A stretch of 31,143 nt of DNA from the NCBI GenBank assembly GCA_900404475.1, contig OUQQ01000192.1, forward strand, positions 1-31,143, in the 5' to 3' direction. A program made the position numbers and the translations under genes. Of this stretch, positions 1 to 11,192 are shown one piece after another (within the stretch, counting starts at the first letter, position 1; every line of letters begins with the position of its first letter). A model generated the notes under the pieces. It was not told the DNA's origin. It ran no database searches and worked only from the letters and a program-made list of their open reading frames with translations. Source of the DNA: Spongospora subterranea. Lineage: Eukaryota; Endomyxa; Phytomyxea; Plasmodiophorida; Plasmodiophoridae.

Positions 1-480
1 GCCTTGACATTAGGTGTCGATGACCCTATTCTGGTCGTTGGTGATCCAATTTCAGGTTGTGTACAACTCATACGAGGTTGGGTTGCCCAGAAATAAGAGT
101 GGTCGGGCCCTAACTTTACGTATATTCAGGTTTGGGTGTTCATAACCCAAATCTTGGTTGTTCATGATCCTATAATATGTGGTTGGCCATGACCTCAACC
201 GTTGTTGTTGTACGCACTTAGGGTGTTCGCAACCCGGACTCCTCGTTACATCTCTTGACGCAAGCAACTTTCACTCGTCACAACTCCCTCCGAGTTTCGC
301 AAGGGAGCTGGTAGATTTGTCCGCGCACAGAGGGGTTGATGGTGGTGAACATTTTCAGCAGTTGCGGAGTTGTGGCGAGCGAAAGTTGCTTGCGTCAAAG
401 GTCTGTACAACGAGCTGAGGGGTTGCCGTTGCGGCGAGAAATTGTGCGCGTCAAAAGGTCTGATCGAAAGTGCCAGTGCG
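1..480. repeat. Degenerate short tandem repeats and an inverted repeat, non-coding
   Basis: Positions 1-240 hold about nine diverged copies of a roughly 20-30 bp unit of the type GGTTGTTCATGACCC plus an AT-rich spacer, for example near 132, 157 and 181. Positions 255-287 and 366-398 form an inverted repeat (31 of 33 bases match) separated by 78 bp. A third, partial direct copy of the right arm with its GCGTCAAAAGGTC end lies at about 424-463. No convincing reading frame runs through the block. It ends just before the RIF1-like gene and may include that gene's promoter. Confidence 0.6.
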
Positions 481-505
481 ATTCCATGACGAGTGGGTCT
501 TCTGA

Positions 506-3500
506 ATGAATTTATTGGGTCAAATAACGGACCCGGATTCACGAGCCGATCTATATGAGACTGTATTGGCGGAGCTTACTTCGGGCGGTGGCTCACAAAA
601 TCGTTATGAACCGGAGGCGATAGCATCGGCTATAGCGCTGGCCACGAGCGATCTACGCCGGCGCCGTTCGTCGTTATTACCGCTGCATGAGTACGCGATC
701 CGCTTCATCTCGTTTATTCTGTCAGGAGACGAGACTGTTAGGGCGCTAGATGATCACACTGTAGGCAGGTCTAATATCGGACAGCTCCTTGTTTTCATCT
801 TTCATTAGATTATGTCGATTTTTAAAGATTTCGTCTACGTTTTGGCGGAAGGAGATGGTAAATCTTGTGCCCTGACCGCTGTAGCTATTGCCCATGAGGT
901 ACTAATCATCTCCCTTTACTTATCATGTTTTATACTAAATATATCAATATTGCTCCCGTTTAGTTTGTGTCTTGTGTTCGCCCACATCTTCTATCGGCAG
1001 CATCGGTGTCGTTGATTCCAGCCCTAATAAGTTGTCTGGATACGCGGTTCCCTGATAATCCGTCGGTTGTTCAAGAAACTTTGCAATCCATTTCCCATCT
1101 GGCGGTATCTGTTCCTGAAGCCATGCACTCCTTGCGCTATCTTTGGGCTCCTGGTAAATATCTTGTATGTTCATTTGGACCTGCTTTGAAACGCTGCCTC
1201 AGTCATCTTCCCTTATGTGTTTGGCAACGAATCAGTCTCAAAGTAGTCCAAAATTCCCAGTTTGTTGTTTCAAATTTTCTGAAGGCAATGAAAGACAGGT
1301 TCAGGAGCTTGCCATTGCTGCGTTAAAATCAGTCCGGCCTTCGTATTCAGATATAGGAAAGCGTTTATATAAGGTTGGAAATTCGTAAATAGGGAATTGC
1401 TATTGGTGTGAAAGTAATTTGAACAGTCGAAAATCCAAATCTTAGCCAAGAGGAGGCTTGGGGAAATGCAGCAGAGAGCTGCTGATGTCAAAGAGGCTGA
1501 GTCTATTCCAGCGATCTGGGAGGTTTTCATCCGCCTATTGGGAGTATACGTTTTTGCAGACACGGGTTTTTGGGCGAAGGTTTTAATTTAGTTCGCAAAA
1601 TTTCAGTGATTAACATCGCTAACTGTCATAAGGAAGATGGCGTTAATTTGGAAAACGTGCCTTCGCCATAATCAATCTCAAATCTCAATTGCTTGTCTTG
1701 ATTCATGGATGGTGGTTATTGATGCTGTTGCGTCGCATCCGAAATATCTACACAGCGTTCAACTCACTCTCCTTTTAGCCAATCCAGTCAAGTGAGTTTT
1801 TCCATGATTCTTGAGTTGTCTCGTATATCAATTTTCGACCTCATTATAGATATTTATTAACTGATCGTTGTTCCAACATTCCGTTGTCAGTTCGTATGAA
1901 ATCAATCGATACGTGGATGCACCTTCTCAAGATTTTAAAGGTACGATCTTTATGGAAGGGATCACCAATGTTGTTTGACTTGATTTAGCACAACTTACCG
2001 AAAACCGAATTATTCGCCACTGCATATCGGCCCATTTTGTCATTACTGTTTCAATCGAACGACGCAGCAATCCTGATTGTTGCGTATAACGTTCTAGGTA
2101 CGTTGTGCTCTCTCAATGTCAATACTCAAAAACTATTCCAATGAAAAGCCCATCAGCAAAAAATTATCTCCACCCATTGACGGTCGCTTAGGGTTTTTTC
2201 TTGGGGGTCCGGTCGATCAAAGTTTAAACGCTTCATTCACTTCACAAGCACTGTCGCAGATTGCCGATGAAGCAGAGTGGCGTCGCCTCATGATAGAGAA
2301 TTTTCCTTTCATCGTCTCCTTATTCCAAGCGGCTGTAGCCAGAGATTGCTTAGGCATTGTAACGACCGATGCAGAAAGGGTTCAGTGTAATCTAATGAAT
2401 TTGGATGGTTTCTTATTTTAAAAAATAGGGCGCTCTTGAAGAGGCTTGGTCTGCATGTGTTGAAGCTTTGCGAATGCATTCACCCTGCAGATTGTTCGAT
2501 CTCATGAATGAAGTAATTGTAAAACCCCACCGAAGTATGTTATTCTGTGTCAAAATTTTGTTTTTGTTTCTCATTTTTGTTTAGAAAAATGCAACTCTGT
2601 CGTGCGTATACTCTTGCTCGAGACGTCAATCAGCACAATACCATCTTCAGAAATGTTCATTACCGATAACGATAGCATTAACGATTCACTTGCTGGTACA
2701 TCTGTGCTCAATTCTTAACAAGTGAGTCTTCTTATCTTTTCTAGGGAGGCTAACCAACCAGTACGTCAATATGTTTAATCAGCCACATAAATTACCGGAA
2801 ATTAACAAGGCGCTACTTCGCGAATGGAATGCCATAATTTCTAATTTGATGAAATTTGCCCAACGAGGACAGGTATTGCTTGTTGGCCAATTTTTGCAGT
2901 GTTTATGATCTAGTACCATATCAGACTGGAACTCGTTTCCTCAAGCTAGCAATCTCGTTGCTGGAACTTGCGTCTGACCAGGGGCAATTACCGCCACACG
3001 TTCTGCACGTTTATATTATAGTCGCTAGAAACGGTTGTAATTTCATTCATCAAAAAGGACCTGCGACCGTTGAAGATCAGATCACGCCATTTTTTAATGT
3101 ACCTCCCATTGTTGTCGAAACCTGTCTCAGTCTTAATATAATGTTTTGCTATAGTCGTCCATGCGTTTACTGTCGCTGGCTTTATCTCAATACGATTCAG
3201 ATAATTCAGATTCTGAAACAGTAGTCCGCGATCCGGATCGACGCATTTGTCATTTTGCCATTGCATTGCTCGATTCAATCCGCCAGCATCATGTCCTGCC
3301 GTTCGATTGCAATCTTCTTCTTCAGTTTAATCCTGTCATTACGCAGTTGCTAAGATCTCCTTCTCCTTTGCCAGAATATACATCATCTTTTCTCAAAAGG
3401 TGTTTTACTATGGCTGATCTATCGATTTTGACGGAGACTTCGGTCGCTAATGATCCCACTGTCAGAATTAAAGCGGTGAAAGCGTTTCCAATTCCTTCAG

Positions 3501-3755
3501 ATCTGTTGCGTAGGTCAGGATCGAGTTCAAATTCGGCAGTATTGTGGTTTAAAGCGGTGAATTTTCAGGGCTGATCATCGTTACACGCAATGGTCTGAGC
3601 TATGTACTCAGTTCGAAAAGGCGACGGCGGACATATATACGTCCAAGGTGCCTTCTCGCTTGAAAAATGAGATTGCCAAAAGAATCGAAGAGCAACACAA
3701 CAGTTTTTCTAAGTTGCTGAACGACCGCAGAAGAAAAGGAAATCAACTTTTTTAG
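506..3755 (+). CDS. RIF1: RIF1-like HEAT-repeat protein (telomere-associated / replication-timing factor), 16 exons
   Basis: Exons 506-760, 809-898, 964-1153, 1203-1234, 1299-1373, 1427-1579, 1637-1791, 1850-1940, 1989-2097, 2192-2358, 2429-2534, 2585-2695, 2745-2872, 2925-3098, 3155-3513 and 3569-3755 join in frame to 793 residues. The sequence is helical HEAT/ARM-like throughout. The stretch from exon 5 to 9 follows the RIF1 N-terminal domain pattern: ELAIAALKS, then IWEVFIRLLG, IACLDSWMVVIDA and VRMKSIDTWMHLL. In yeast and animals RIF1 recruits PP1 phosphatase to chromatin, setting replication timing, and acts in break repair and telomere control. An in-frame stop (503-505) directly precedes the first ATG. 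Odd points: the protein is far shorter than known RIF1, no clear RVxF PP1-docking motif was seen, and the last donor (GTCAGG at 3514) is weak. A karyopherin or AP-5 beta subunit was considered and fits less well. Confidence 0.68.
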
Positions 3756-4011
3756 GAAATCAAAACGCAAACAATATCGGTATTGTCTCAGTCTCGATAC
3801 AACGGTTAGGTGACCCTGGCAATTGCCAATCCTACTGTTACAACTGGCTGTTACGATCCGCATTGTATATAATTAATCAAGTAATTTGAAGAGTTTCAAC
3901 ATGCAATAACCATTTCTCGTTATCTCAAATCGTGTTACTAAGGGGCATTCCAGCTAACAGTATATTGCATATATCTGGCGCACGTCTAAAGCTACCTCTG
4001 ATTTAGTATCT

Positions 4012-6818
4012 TCATATTCTGGAGGTTTGTGCTTGCGCCTCTTCAAATAGCGATATTGTCTTTGGCTTAGCCACAAGGCTCCGTTGTATTGTTGACTTTT
4101 TAGCAGCAACAACAGTTCCCATATATGGTATCCCAGGTAAACGGATATTGTTCTTGTTAGGAAATGATGAGATCAAGCGAGTTTGGGCAGTGATGGAATG
4201 AGGAATGGATTGCGGCGTTGCTTCGTTTGGCTTCGCAACTAATCTGACACATACGCTCCTAGTATGTCCAGGTCTCGGCGTATTTGGTACTGACTTCGAC
4301 TTTCTTTTCTTCGATTTTTTTTTTCGCTTCCTTGCAATATGGCCATCTGTCACGGGAAACTTAGAAGTTTCAGCAATAACCATATTTTTCTGCGCCATTG
4401 CTTCCATTGTGATATCGACCTATGACCGGTTCATTATCGACATATTCATGTTATCCCATTCATACATTAATTTTGGGCAACGCTTCAAAACGTTGACTAT
4501 CGAGCATTCCTGTTTCTTTAGATGTTTTGCCAGCAAAGGCATCTTTCTTGATCATGCTAAGCAATCCTGCTGCGTCGTTCAGTTTGGTTCTGGCTCGCCT
4601 CAATCTCCGAAGAAGCAACTCTGGTTGTCGCGGCTTCAAAACTCGAGCCATCATTTGCGTTTCGACACTGATAATCCGCTCGCTTTGAACCCGTAGTTCA
4701 GAGAAGTCGATTTCCCCGTTTCTATCCATATCCGCGTGATTTTGGATGTGAACGCCTGTCGCTCTGGCTTCACGTCGCGCTGTTGTCGCCGAAATTCTGC
4801 CACATATTACGTACGGCTGCAATCTGAACACTCGTTAGTGAAGAGGGCAAAGTTCAATTCGCATTGACCTTTGATAAAGCGCAGCTTGTATCTCGAATAA
4901 ATTTAAACTCAACGACCCGTCTTTATCAAAATGCATGTAACCTGTGCACCGTTAGTGGGTTTTCAGCGGTAAGCAGTCATGTGCTAACGGTCAACTATTT
5001 CGCAATGCTCAGACACTGCAAAATTTGTTATTTCTGTCAACCTCTGTGATCCAAAAGAGTGCATTGTCGTCTTTAGCTGCGTCCACTCCACTGTGTAATT
5101 TGCTATTTCACCCTGTTAAGCATCCAATGGTCTGTTCATGTCATAGAACCCACTTTTTTCTGAAGAGCCAATTCGTCGTCCCGTCATATCGCAGATCTCC
5201 AATGCCAACGCGTCGGCTGCATGCCGCAAGAAGTTCGCAGCTTTCTCAGTAATCATATCGCGGCCGCCGACCTTCAACATCTGTCAGTCAAGACAAGGAA
5301 TGGGCTTCAAACTTTGCCCCACATTCGCAATCATCAGCTCTTCTGTTAACAATTTCAGGGTTTCTAAATCAATCACTCCTTTTCCAGAGGGGTCAAATCT
5401 GTTCAGTTTCATTGTGAATAATCAAAATCAGCCAAAAACGAAGCAAACCTGTTGAAGATGTCATCCATCAGAATGTCTAAGCGAGTCTCAGTAGATATTT
5501 GCTGCAGCCATTGCGGCAACGTCATGTATTCGTTTTTTTGATTGTCGTTGCTTGACATTTGCCGCACCTCGGAATCGACCTAAAATGATGATTAACGTTC
5601 CAGGCATATTGCCAAACAATTTCGCAATACTCGAGCTCGTGTCGGTTCAGCACCATAGACAAGCCAAAGCAATGTACGAAGTTCGCACCAGTCGAGGAGG
5701 TTATTGCCGTTGGTATCAGCTAAGGCAAAGGCAACCAATGAACGAGCAACAGCTGAAAAGGCCTCGGGTGTTGAATATCCTGGTCGACTCTTATCCTCGA
5801 GCAAACCGAAGATACACATGACGCATTTGTCATCCATGTTAAATTCTGGAAGGGTCTTCTTCAATATTGCGATCGTATCTTCAACCGATACATTGCAGAG
5901 CATGTCCTGTTTGCTCTGATAAATAACTAAAATGCCAGAAAAAGTAAGCTGATCTTCCAGAGATGATAAATAATCTCCTACGATGAGATTTGGCCAAAAC
6001 CTGGTCTCTTCTTGCAAGCGCTTTGCCCATATCAGTTCCGCTGGTAAACTCGACCAGATAATCCACTACAAGGCAGATGGTCACCAAGCAAGAAATTTGT
6101 CAAAGAGTCAATTAACTATACCGATCTCTTGCTTTTCGCATACCCATTTCGTGAACTCATCTACTGATATTCGCCCGCTTTGATCAAGGTCACATTCTTT
6201 GAAGCATTGTTCAACGAATCCTGATAGCTGCCAGCTCTTCAGTTCCCAATTCGGTCTTCTAGCCAAGATTAACATTCCTGAACAAAATCAAATAGCTTTG
6301 AGAATCGTTTTCAGGGCTGACTAAAGGGCTTTGATATACAAACGGCGAAAGAAAACTTCAAAGAAATAGAAAAAAATATATACAAGTTGAAAATGTAGTT
6401 TGAACCTTGTAATACCTCTTATACATGCAGTAATGCATATATGTAATTCATCTTTGGACAAATCATTTGATCCATTCAGATCGAATACTTGAAGAATAAA
6501 CGCGACCCGACTAGCAACGCTCTCCCGTTCGCAATGGATGGCTGATCCAGCGAACACGGTGTACGCGTCAGTTGTTCCCTGAGCGTCTGGTCTCGCCTTC
6601 CACAATTGATAATGTGGACCGACATCGCCAAGCCAATGCCCAAAACAAACATCAAACGCGTCGAAATCCATTCCCGGGTTGTCCTCAAGACCGGCATCTC
6701 GAAAAATCGACAACGATTCAACCATATTCTTCAATGAATTCCACTTATATACACTAAGCAATGCATTTGCCTCGATTTTTTGTCTTCCTGTGGCATTGAT
6801 GGTCAAGAAATTCCCCAT
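4012..6818 (-). CDS. Six-EF-hand calcium-binding protein with basic C-terminal tail, 11 exons
   Basis: Exons in transcription order: 6818-6416, 6277-6122, 6065-6001, 5915-5631, 5579-5449, 5398-5323, 5280-5154, 5090-4989, 4941-4869, 4823-4466 and 4419-4012, joining in frame to 727 residues. Six EF-hand loops are visible: FDLNGSNDLSKDEL, CDLDQSGRISVDEF, ADTNGNNLLDWCEL, FDPSGKGVIDLETL (weak), FDKDGSLSLNLFEI and ADMDRNGEIDFSEL. The N-terminus MGNFLT fits an N-myristoylation signal (Gly2, Thr6), suggesting membrane attachment. The tail carries a lysine/arginine run (RKRKKKSKKRKSK), possibly a nuclear signal or acidic-lipid binder. No kinase or other enzyme domain was seen, so the likely role is a calcium sensor or scaffold; I do not recognise a named family. 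Exon 4 could start at 5906 instead of 5915. The first intron is long (138 bp). Confidence 0.72.
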
Positions 6819-7813
6819 TCCAGCGGAGAAATCTCTTCAGACCTGGAATACCCTAACAAAAGATATTGATATTTCCAGATCTTTGGTACGAAATGCGAAT
6901 CATGGCTTATCTTTGAAACGATGGAATCGCAATCATTTCAATTGACATCACATTGAAAGAAGAAACTGAACGTTACTGATACGTTTTTCTTCATGAAAAA
7001 CTCCTCGATGAACGAACAGTCGCACGCAGCCTTGGAAACTAAAACATTTCGACCAAGACCATTCTGGACCGACGTCGGAATGGAACACGACCTCAAGATG
7101 TTGATTACGGCTTGACATCACCACAATTCCCAGTAAAAAAATGTAGAGGATCTTTCGAACCTACTCATTGCCACATAATTGTTGAACCGGAACCCCTGAA
7201 TGCGACGGGGACGTTATCAATCAACTGGTAACTGGTTTTTCAACAATATGCATCAGATTTCATGTATTATATAAGTTGAGATGGTACTTGCGTTTGACAA
7301 ACCCAGCTGGTTTTTATACGATTCCAGGAAGCTGTTTGCAAACGAGAGTTGAGGGTCGATCAAGTTTTCTCAAGCGCGATTCGGAATGATTAGTAATCCG
7401 AACAGGATATTGGAAGTGGATGCAATACGAATATTAATCTATAACGTGTGTTTTCAACGAGGATATACAAAAAAACCTACAATCTTTATCGGTCATGTCT
7501 CATGTGTCTGTAATGTAACGCATTCCGAAGATTGGTTACACAGAGCACAGCCAGTGTGGGCTGCAGCGATCATGATCGCGAAACAGGTCGGCTCGACAGT
7601 CACTGATGTCTCACTGTCTCACTCGTGCAAATTGTCGATTGTTGAATTGTGACGATGACAGTCACAGAGTGGTGATCGTTGCTACACGATACGACCCGTC
7701 TATTATTATTGACGAGGTTGTGGGTTCATAATCATATCATTGCTGCGACGACGCTTGAAAGATCCGAAACTTAGTACTGCTTTTGGTTCCTTTGGATTGG
7801 GTTTCAAGACCTC
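6819..7813. other. Intergenic, 995 bp, no gene recognised
   Basis: This gap separates the divergently transcribed EF-hand and GLG1-type genes, so it should contain both promoters. One 88-codon plus-strand frame (7386-7652) is open, but it shows no family resemblance, no intron joins and no convincing composition. No tRNA, array or mobile element was seen. Confidence 0.5.
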
Positions 7814-9127
7814 ATGCTGCTGCCGTTGAAGTACATTGTGTTTTTAACACTTTTACGTTATTGTTCATGTGAAATCGTGCAAAACTGGGAAATGAGAGGC
7901 AACGTTTGCACCACAGACATCGGTAAATTTTGCCCTAAGATTAAGCGTCCAATTGAAGTGATGGCATGCCTTGAACACCACGACAAAGAACTATCAAAAG
8001 GTACCCCGAATTGGTGCTTCCCGAGTCGTACTTTTTCAGTTTTTTTTCAAACGTAGAGTGTGCGCACGCCATAAGGAAATGCCCAATCTATAAATGCGCT
8101 GACGATATCCTCAAATTTTGTCCTGACGCTCAGAGTTCAGCGGAAATCGTGGCATGTCTTTTAAAGCATCGTTCAGAGCTGTCTCAAAAATGTGCTTCCG
8201 AAGACGGTGTCAACGATCACCCTGCAAAAAGGGCGCATTTCAGGGCCGAGCATCCATGTTTCAGCGATGAGCAAGCGCTTTGCCAAAAGGTTAATGTAAC
8301 TTCTATGCATTGTATCCACATAGAGTGACACAAATATTATATTGCACAGGAATCCTTTTTGGATACTGTTTTGTGTCTGAAAGACGACTTGAACAAGGAT
8401 GCGCTCACGAAGAGATGTTCTAAAACAGTTAACCATTGCCCTATTTTTATGTGCGTTGATATTGCCCAGAAAGCATGCCCAGAGGTTGCTTCAATGGATG
8501 AACTTCGTTCATGTATCGAAGTCAACGCGCCGAAGTGTATAAACAGAATGGCTCCAATACACGACCCACTCTCCGGTAGCTGTAAGAACGAAATTAAGCA
8601 GTATTGCAGAGATTCAAACTCGCGTTCTGTTTCACTATATCAATGCTTGAAGTCACATGAAGATGATCTTTCAGAATCGTGCGAAGATGCAGTAGATGAT
8701 CATTTTGAACATAAGTGTGACGGCGATATAAAAACCCACTGCTCTCAGCATATCGGGGAGGTAAATCAAAGCAAAAACTGAGCTGTGATTGATATTTACT
8801 GCCACTGCATAGAAACTGATGCAATGCCTGAAGCAGCTGCAGAATCCGACCAAGAAATGCAAAAAAGCAATAACTCAGAATGGAAATATATTGCGCTACG
8901 GTTTCAGAGTAGGAAATTCAGTACTGGCAAATAACGGACACGCAGATGTTCAAGAACACATCAACGATGGGCATGCGATGCTAATTTTGCTCATATCTTC
9001 TCTGGTCGCAATCACTGTAACATTGGCTGCTTTTTTATACGCCTTCCGGCGAAGTCCTGTTTCGCAGGACGATGCAACGACTTCTCTTGTTCCTTCCTCG
9101 CCTGCTACAGAATATGTTCGCATTTGA
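7814..9127 (+). CDS. GLG1-type (Golgi apparatus protein 1) cysteine-rich membrane protein, 4 exons
   Basis: Exons 7814-8000, 8057-8289, 8350-8760 and 8813-9127 give 381 residues. A signal peptide (MLLPLKYIVFLTLLRYCSC) starts the protein. About six GLG1-type Cys-rich units follow, each with a C-x(5-7)-C pair and a downstream CL...L...C, for example CTTDIGKFCP, CADDILKFCP, CFSDEQALCQ, CVDIAQKACP, CKNEIKQYC and CDGDIKTHC. Near the C-terminus there is one membrane helix (MLILLISSLVAITVTLAAFL), then a short Ser/Thr-rich tail. It is thus a type I membrane protein of the secretory pathway. Animal GLG1 has about 16 repeats and resides in the Golgi, where it binds growth factors and selectin; this version is much shorter and its ligand is unknown. 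An AATAAA signal lies at 9128-9133, overlapping the end of the stop codon region. Confidence 0.8.
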
Positions 9128-9133
9128 AATAAA
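9128..9133 (+). promoter_or_regulatory. Polyadenylation signal candidate AATAAA
   Basis: The hexamer directly follows the stop codon of the GLG1-type gene. Only 134 bp separate this stop from the LEO1 stop on the other strand, so the 3' UTRs must be very short or overlap. Confidence 0.4.
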
Positions 9134-9261
9134 GAACTTGATCAGTACAGGATATCAAGAGTACACAGCATCAAGCATAGCGCCAACTACATGACCCTGA
9201 TTATGTTAACTACGGTTTATCATGAACATGGATGTCATACTCGACGTTCCACCACATGCGA

Positions 9262-10811
9262 CTAATCTGAGTCTGATTCTTGAATTACGTGTCGTCGCTT
9301 TACTCCGGCTCCGGATTTATATCTGACTTCGACTTCATCATCTTCATCATCTGATATTGCCGTTGGCTCTTCTGGAACTGGAGCCTGCACTTTCTTCTCC
9401 TACAGAAATTTGATATCGAGATGATAGCCGATTGTGAAGGACATATACCTTCTGTTTGATGACCGCCTTGCCTTTGACAATCCGATCGGAGACCTTTGCA
9501 GCTTGTAATCTTTGAGCTGATTCGGCTTCGCCAATACGCCGATGTGGTGGCGATTCATCGCTACTTTCGTCATCCTCAGAGTATTCTAGGAAATCGGCCG
9601 AAAATGATTCTGGAGGTGGTACCCATTTGGTAACCCTTTCACGAGCGCGTTCTTGAGAATCTTGCAAGCGCTGCCTCTGCATAAAATAAACCGTAGTATG
9701 CACCTTTGCCCGCAAGAAAAAACCACAGGGAAAATTACCTTGATCTTTTCTTCTACCTCTTGTTCCGGATCTTTCATGGTATAGATCTTCTTTGTCGTTT
9801 GAACTGGTGTTTGGACTACTTTCGGCCTTTTCCTGACGTGGGAAGGGACTTGATGGTTTGGTTTCACCAACAATTTTGTGGTGAATGACGTCCGATATTG
9901 CTGCAGAACGTCGTTTTGGTCATATAGAAAATGAAGGTTTTTGGGAAGCGGAGTCCGAACGACATCGAATACCAGTGCCCCAACCAACAACTATGAGATG
10001 AGATAAGAGACAAAATATTACCAACAAATGTAGAATACCTGAGTACTTCCGTCAGACCAATTTACTAATCTCGCATTGCTTTCTCGGAATTTGTGCCCAA
10101 GTTCATCGGTGGTCATTCGCCACCTGATTTTATGTACTAGTTGGGTACTATCATCTAAAAAGCAACCCTTAGTATATTGTACTCGAATTAATCGGTGGGT
10201 GAATGAACCTTCACCAGTAAATGTCTTTCGGACAACGTCAGGATTAAACTCAGCTGTTTCAGCAGACAGCCACGACGGCAGTTTCATTGTGCACATTTCG
10301 ACGCCTTAAACGGTCCTCGTTAATGGAAGAAAAAAAGATGTACGAACTATCAAACACGAGATTGCACTGTTTCCTAAAACACAGCAAGAAATATTCGATC
10401 CACCGTAAAACCAAGTCTAACAGCAAAATGGCGAACATAAAAGCACGACTGCAATAATTCAACGGCTTCATATGGCGCATCAAATCACACATCGATCAGA
10501 ACGGAATATCGTGTTTTAAGCCCTAAATACTCTCACAATAACCAAATACCTGGACTCGATATTCGAATGCTATCTTGCGGTTTGAAGACGACCTTGGCCG
10601 GACCTAGCAATTTTTGAGTTGCGGTGCGACCAGTATTAAAGCGACTCGCTTTTGTCCCGAGATCCTGTTCTGCAACTGGCTCTGGCTCATCATCAGATCC
10701 GAACAGGTCCTCTTCCTCGTCGTTACGGGTCGCCGTTGCCGGTTTGGCATCGCCAATGACGTCGTCCAGATCGGCATCTGATCCGAATAAATCCTCGTCC
10801 TTATCACTCAT
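9262..10811 (-). CDS. LEO1: LEO1, subunit of the PAF1 transcription elongation complex, 5 exons
   Basis: Exons in transcription order: 10811-10550, 10304-10039, 9990-9739, 9676-9449 and 9399-9262, giving 381 residues. LEO1 binds RNA polymerase II within the PAF1 complex and supports elongation and histone modification in the nucleus. The N-terminus is acidic with two EDLFGSD motifs, as usual for LEO1. The conserved core follows: PQDSIRISSPG joined to MCTMKLPSWLS, then NARLVNWSDGSTQ and LVFDVVRTPLPKNLHFLYDQ. The C-terminal part is charged and rich in Asp/Glu/Ser (EYSEDDESSDE; ends QESDSD). An in-frame upstream ATG at 10913 would add 34 residues but lies inside a hairpin; I chose MSDKDED. The first intron is 245 bp, much longer than its neighbours. 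Confidence 0.9.
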
Positions 10812-10906
10812 TGCAAATTGTTCTGCGCTGTCGAGAGAGGTTAGCGCAAAAATTACAGGTACAGAAAGGCTGCGCTGACACTCGAAGTCGACGTACAGTA
10901 CATTTT

Positions 10907-10937
10907 CAGTCATTTTTCACGATCCGTGAAAATGACT
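10907..10937. repeat. Perfect-stem hairpin upstream of LEO1
   Basis: CAGTCATTTTTCAC, GATCC and GTGAAAATGACTG form a 13-bp palindrome with a 5-nt centre and a single bulged T. It lies about 100 bp upstream of the LEO1 start and contains the ATG (10932) of the small plus-strand ORF, so it sits in the shared divergent promoter region. Confidence 0.6.
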
Positions 10938-11174
10938 GACGTTGACGATGAAGTACTTGTGGTTTGCGCGAAATCTCGAATCGTGCGATTCACACAGGGT
11001 ATGCGGTGTCGCTTGTCGATTGTGTCAGTCATCAAAGTACTCAATTGCGGAACATGCAGCATTTTGTGAAGGTTGTTCCTTGCTAACAGTCTTCAGGCTG
11101 GCAATATCCACGACGCCGCTCGTCATGCAAACTTATTGTTTTCGCCAACCCTCGAAAACTTTCGTGGTCGCTAA
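10932..11174 (+). CDS. Possible small two-exon protein (60 aa), unidentified
   Basis: Exon 10932-11036 and exon 11097-11174 join in phase 0 across a 60-nt GT-AG intron with a good branch region (GCTAACAGTCTTCAG). The product begins MTDVDDEVLVVCAKSR and ends ANLLFSPTLENFRGR. Exon 1 stays open past the splice junction, and the intron size and branch point match those of the certain genes around it. I do not recognise the protein. It is divergent from LEO1, with 120 bp between the two starts, and its stop lies 18 bp before a tRNA-like sequence. It could be a real small subunit or a truncated gene. Confidence 0.35.
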
Positions 11175-11192
11175 TTCGCTTGAAATGTGGAA

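Noticed and set aside
1..240. CRISPR-like array of short repeats
   Set aside because: The repeats are too diverged, spacers vary irregularly, and the window is plainly eukaryotic.
506..3755. Identification of the first gene as a karyopherin (importin/exportin) or AP-5 beta subunit
   Set aside because: HEAT-like helices alone suggested these, but after splicing the order of motifs around residues 150-350 follows the RIF1 N-terminal domain and no importin-beta N-terminal pattern was present.
7386..7652. 88-codon plus-strand ORF in the intergenic region
   Set aside because: No family resemblance, no neighbouring exon joins, and its length is within chance expectation.
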